Assembly: GCA_017794825.1 (NCBI GenBank)
Contig: CP051237.1
Span: 2,976,001-3,040,000 of the forward strand
Direction of reading: 5' to 3'
Source of the DNA: Pararhizobium sp.
GTDB taxonomy: Bacteria > Pseudomonadota > Alphaproteobacteria > Rhizobiales > Rhizobiaceae
DNA: 64,000 nt
Part shown: positions 63,419 through 64,000 of the stretch, one piece after another
Layout of the letters: each line of letters begins with the position of its first letter
Numbering within the stretch: the first letter of the stretch is position 1
Translations under genes and position numbers: made by a program
Notes under the pieces: model-generated
Databases searched by the model: none
What the model saw: the letters and a program-made list of their open reading frames with translations, nothing else
Told to the model about the DNA's origin: nothing

Positions 63419-63805
63419 TCAGATGTCGTTGATTGGCGTGGTGGCGACGATGAAGGTCAGATCGCCAAGACCGGTGTTCGCGATGCTGTGCCAGGTGCCT
63501 GGCGCGATGAAAACAATGTCATTCTTGCGAACAACGCGCTTTTCATCGTCGATCTCCATCAGACCTTCTCCTTCCAGGATATGATAAACCTGTTCCTGCA
63601 CATCATGCACATGCCGTTCGACATAGGCCATAGGCTGATATGTGGAAATACGATAATCAAGCTGATGCGACCCCGTGGTCGTTGGATGCACAAGAGGTTT
63701 GGAAAGGGCAGACCCGTAGTGGGACGGAAATTGCTTCCAGGGCACCTCTGCAATATTATGAATGGTCGTTTTTCTCTCGACTGATTCTGCTGTTTGCCCG
63801 GTCAT
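63419..63805 (-). CDS. Cupin-domain protein
   Basis: 128 residues from ATG 63805 (GGAG upstream). Single cupin: VERHVHDVQEQVYHILEGEG carries the His-x-His...Glu metal ligands of motif 1, and PGTWHSIANTG the motif 2 His. It is probably a metal-bound isomerase, decarboxylase or sensor of the substrate handled by the upstream TPP enzyme. It starts 19 nt after that gene's stop. Confidence 0.88.
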   Translation of the reverse strand: MTGQTAESVERKTTIHNIAEVPWKQFPSHYGSALSKPLVHPTTTGSHQLDYRISTYQPMAYVERHVHDVQEQVYHILEGEGLMEIDDEKRVVRKNDIVFIAPGTWHSIANTGLGDLTFIVATTPINDI

Positions 63806-63824
63806 TTGATTCTCCTCTCTTGAT

Positions 63825-64000
63825 TCATTCAGGACGCCACGCCTCGCCGAAAACCGGTTCTTTGGGCGTCAAGGGTGGAAGTTCCCATGTGCCGGTCGCG
63901 GGAGGTCGTACATTGCCGTCGACATGGACATCGACCAGCGCCGGCCTGCCGCACTGGATTGCAGATTCCAGCGCCCCGGCGAAATCCTGGGATTTGGTGA
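63825..64000 (-). CDS. Thiamine-diphosphate-dependent enzyme, C-terminal end only (runs off window end)
   Basis: The last 58 residues of a minus-strand gene, ending at a stop at 63825. The visible part, with DFAGALESAIQCGRPALVD, then VHVDGNVRPPATGTWELPPL and a short tail, matches the TPP-binding C-terminus of acetolactate-synthase-like and benzoylformate-decarboxylase-like enzymes. The reaction cannot be told from this part. It is the promoter-proximal gene of the set TPP enzyme, cupin, IclR. Confidence 0.72.
   Translation of the reverse strand, partial: TKSQDFAGALESAIQCGRPALVDVHVDGNVRPPATGTWELPPLTPKEPVFGEAWRPE

Noticed and set aside
1..64000. Prophage, transposon or integrative element
   Set aside because: No integrase, transposase, tRNA target or flanking repeat was seen; composition is even except for short intergenic AT-rich patches.

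Overview
The window is a chromosomal segment of an alphaproteobacterium, most likely order Hyphomicrobiales (Rhizobiales). The sequence is GC-rich, with wobble positions dominated by G and C. The order phaR / phaA-phaB / SUV3-like helicase / S4 protein / fdxA / carD / rpoH2 / M48 protease is typical of that order from general knowledge; no search was run. No rRNA, tRNA, transposase, integrase or CRISPR array was found. About 60 protein genes are supported, three of them partial or uncertain.

Layout. 1-5.1 kb: a cut-off minus-strand gene, an MFS-type transporter, a small conserved protein, then the polyhydroxybutyrate regulator phaR divergent from phaA-phaB, with a perfect inverted repeat between them. 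5.1-13.3 kb: a repeat-bearing 645-bp gap, then a housekeeping run of RNA helicase, S4 protein, 7Fe ferredoxin, CarD, sigma-32 (RpoH2, with an EcfG-like promoter) and a LysM M48 lipoprotein protease. 13.5-17.7 kb: thiBPQ thiamine importer behind a TPP riboswitch, divergent from thiN thiamine diphosphokinase. 17.7-26.5 kb: ABC-F ATPase, a methionine synthase split into two overlapping genes, a MoxR ATPase, metA, and a VWA protein. 26.6-29.7 kb: aldose epimerase, a gap with five ~44-bp tandem repeats, a PfkB sugar kinase and a histidine-phosphatase-like protein without its catalytic histidine.

30.1-40.2 kb is the most unusual part. A SARP/TolB/TPR signalling protein overlaps by 17 nt a 1440-residue protein that joins a cytochrome P450, a two-helix membrane segment and a DyP-type peroxidase in one chain. 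Glycerate 2-kinase, a DUF1116 (AllG/YlbE-like) protein and a urea-transporter-family protein follow, hinting at ureide or glyoxylate metabolism.

40.2-54 kb is aromatic and amino-acid catabolism. kynU-pcaD-pcaB lie on the minus strand, followed by dxr and a glycine-zipper lipoprotein. Then comes a tyrosine/homogentisate pathway: marR divergent from hmgA-fahA-MBL-FAD monooxygenase-DUF2783-VOC-maiA, with hppD convergent to that run and divergent from an Lrp/AsnC regulator. Together these take 4-hydroxyphenylpyruvate to fumarate and acetoacetate; the FAD monooxygenase may feed another phenolic acid into homogentisate.

54-64 kb holds an orphan TRAP solute-binding protein, a DAACS-type transporter fused to a periplasmic binding domain, an alpha/beta hydrolase, a proline-rich tandem-repeat exported protein with a peptidoglycan-binding domain, an acetamidase/formamidase, a chloramphenicol-phosphotransferase-like kinase, and a minus-strand set (TPP enzyme, cupin, IclR regulator) cut by the window edge.
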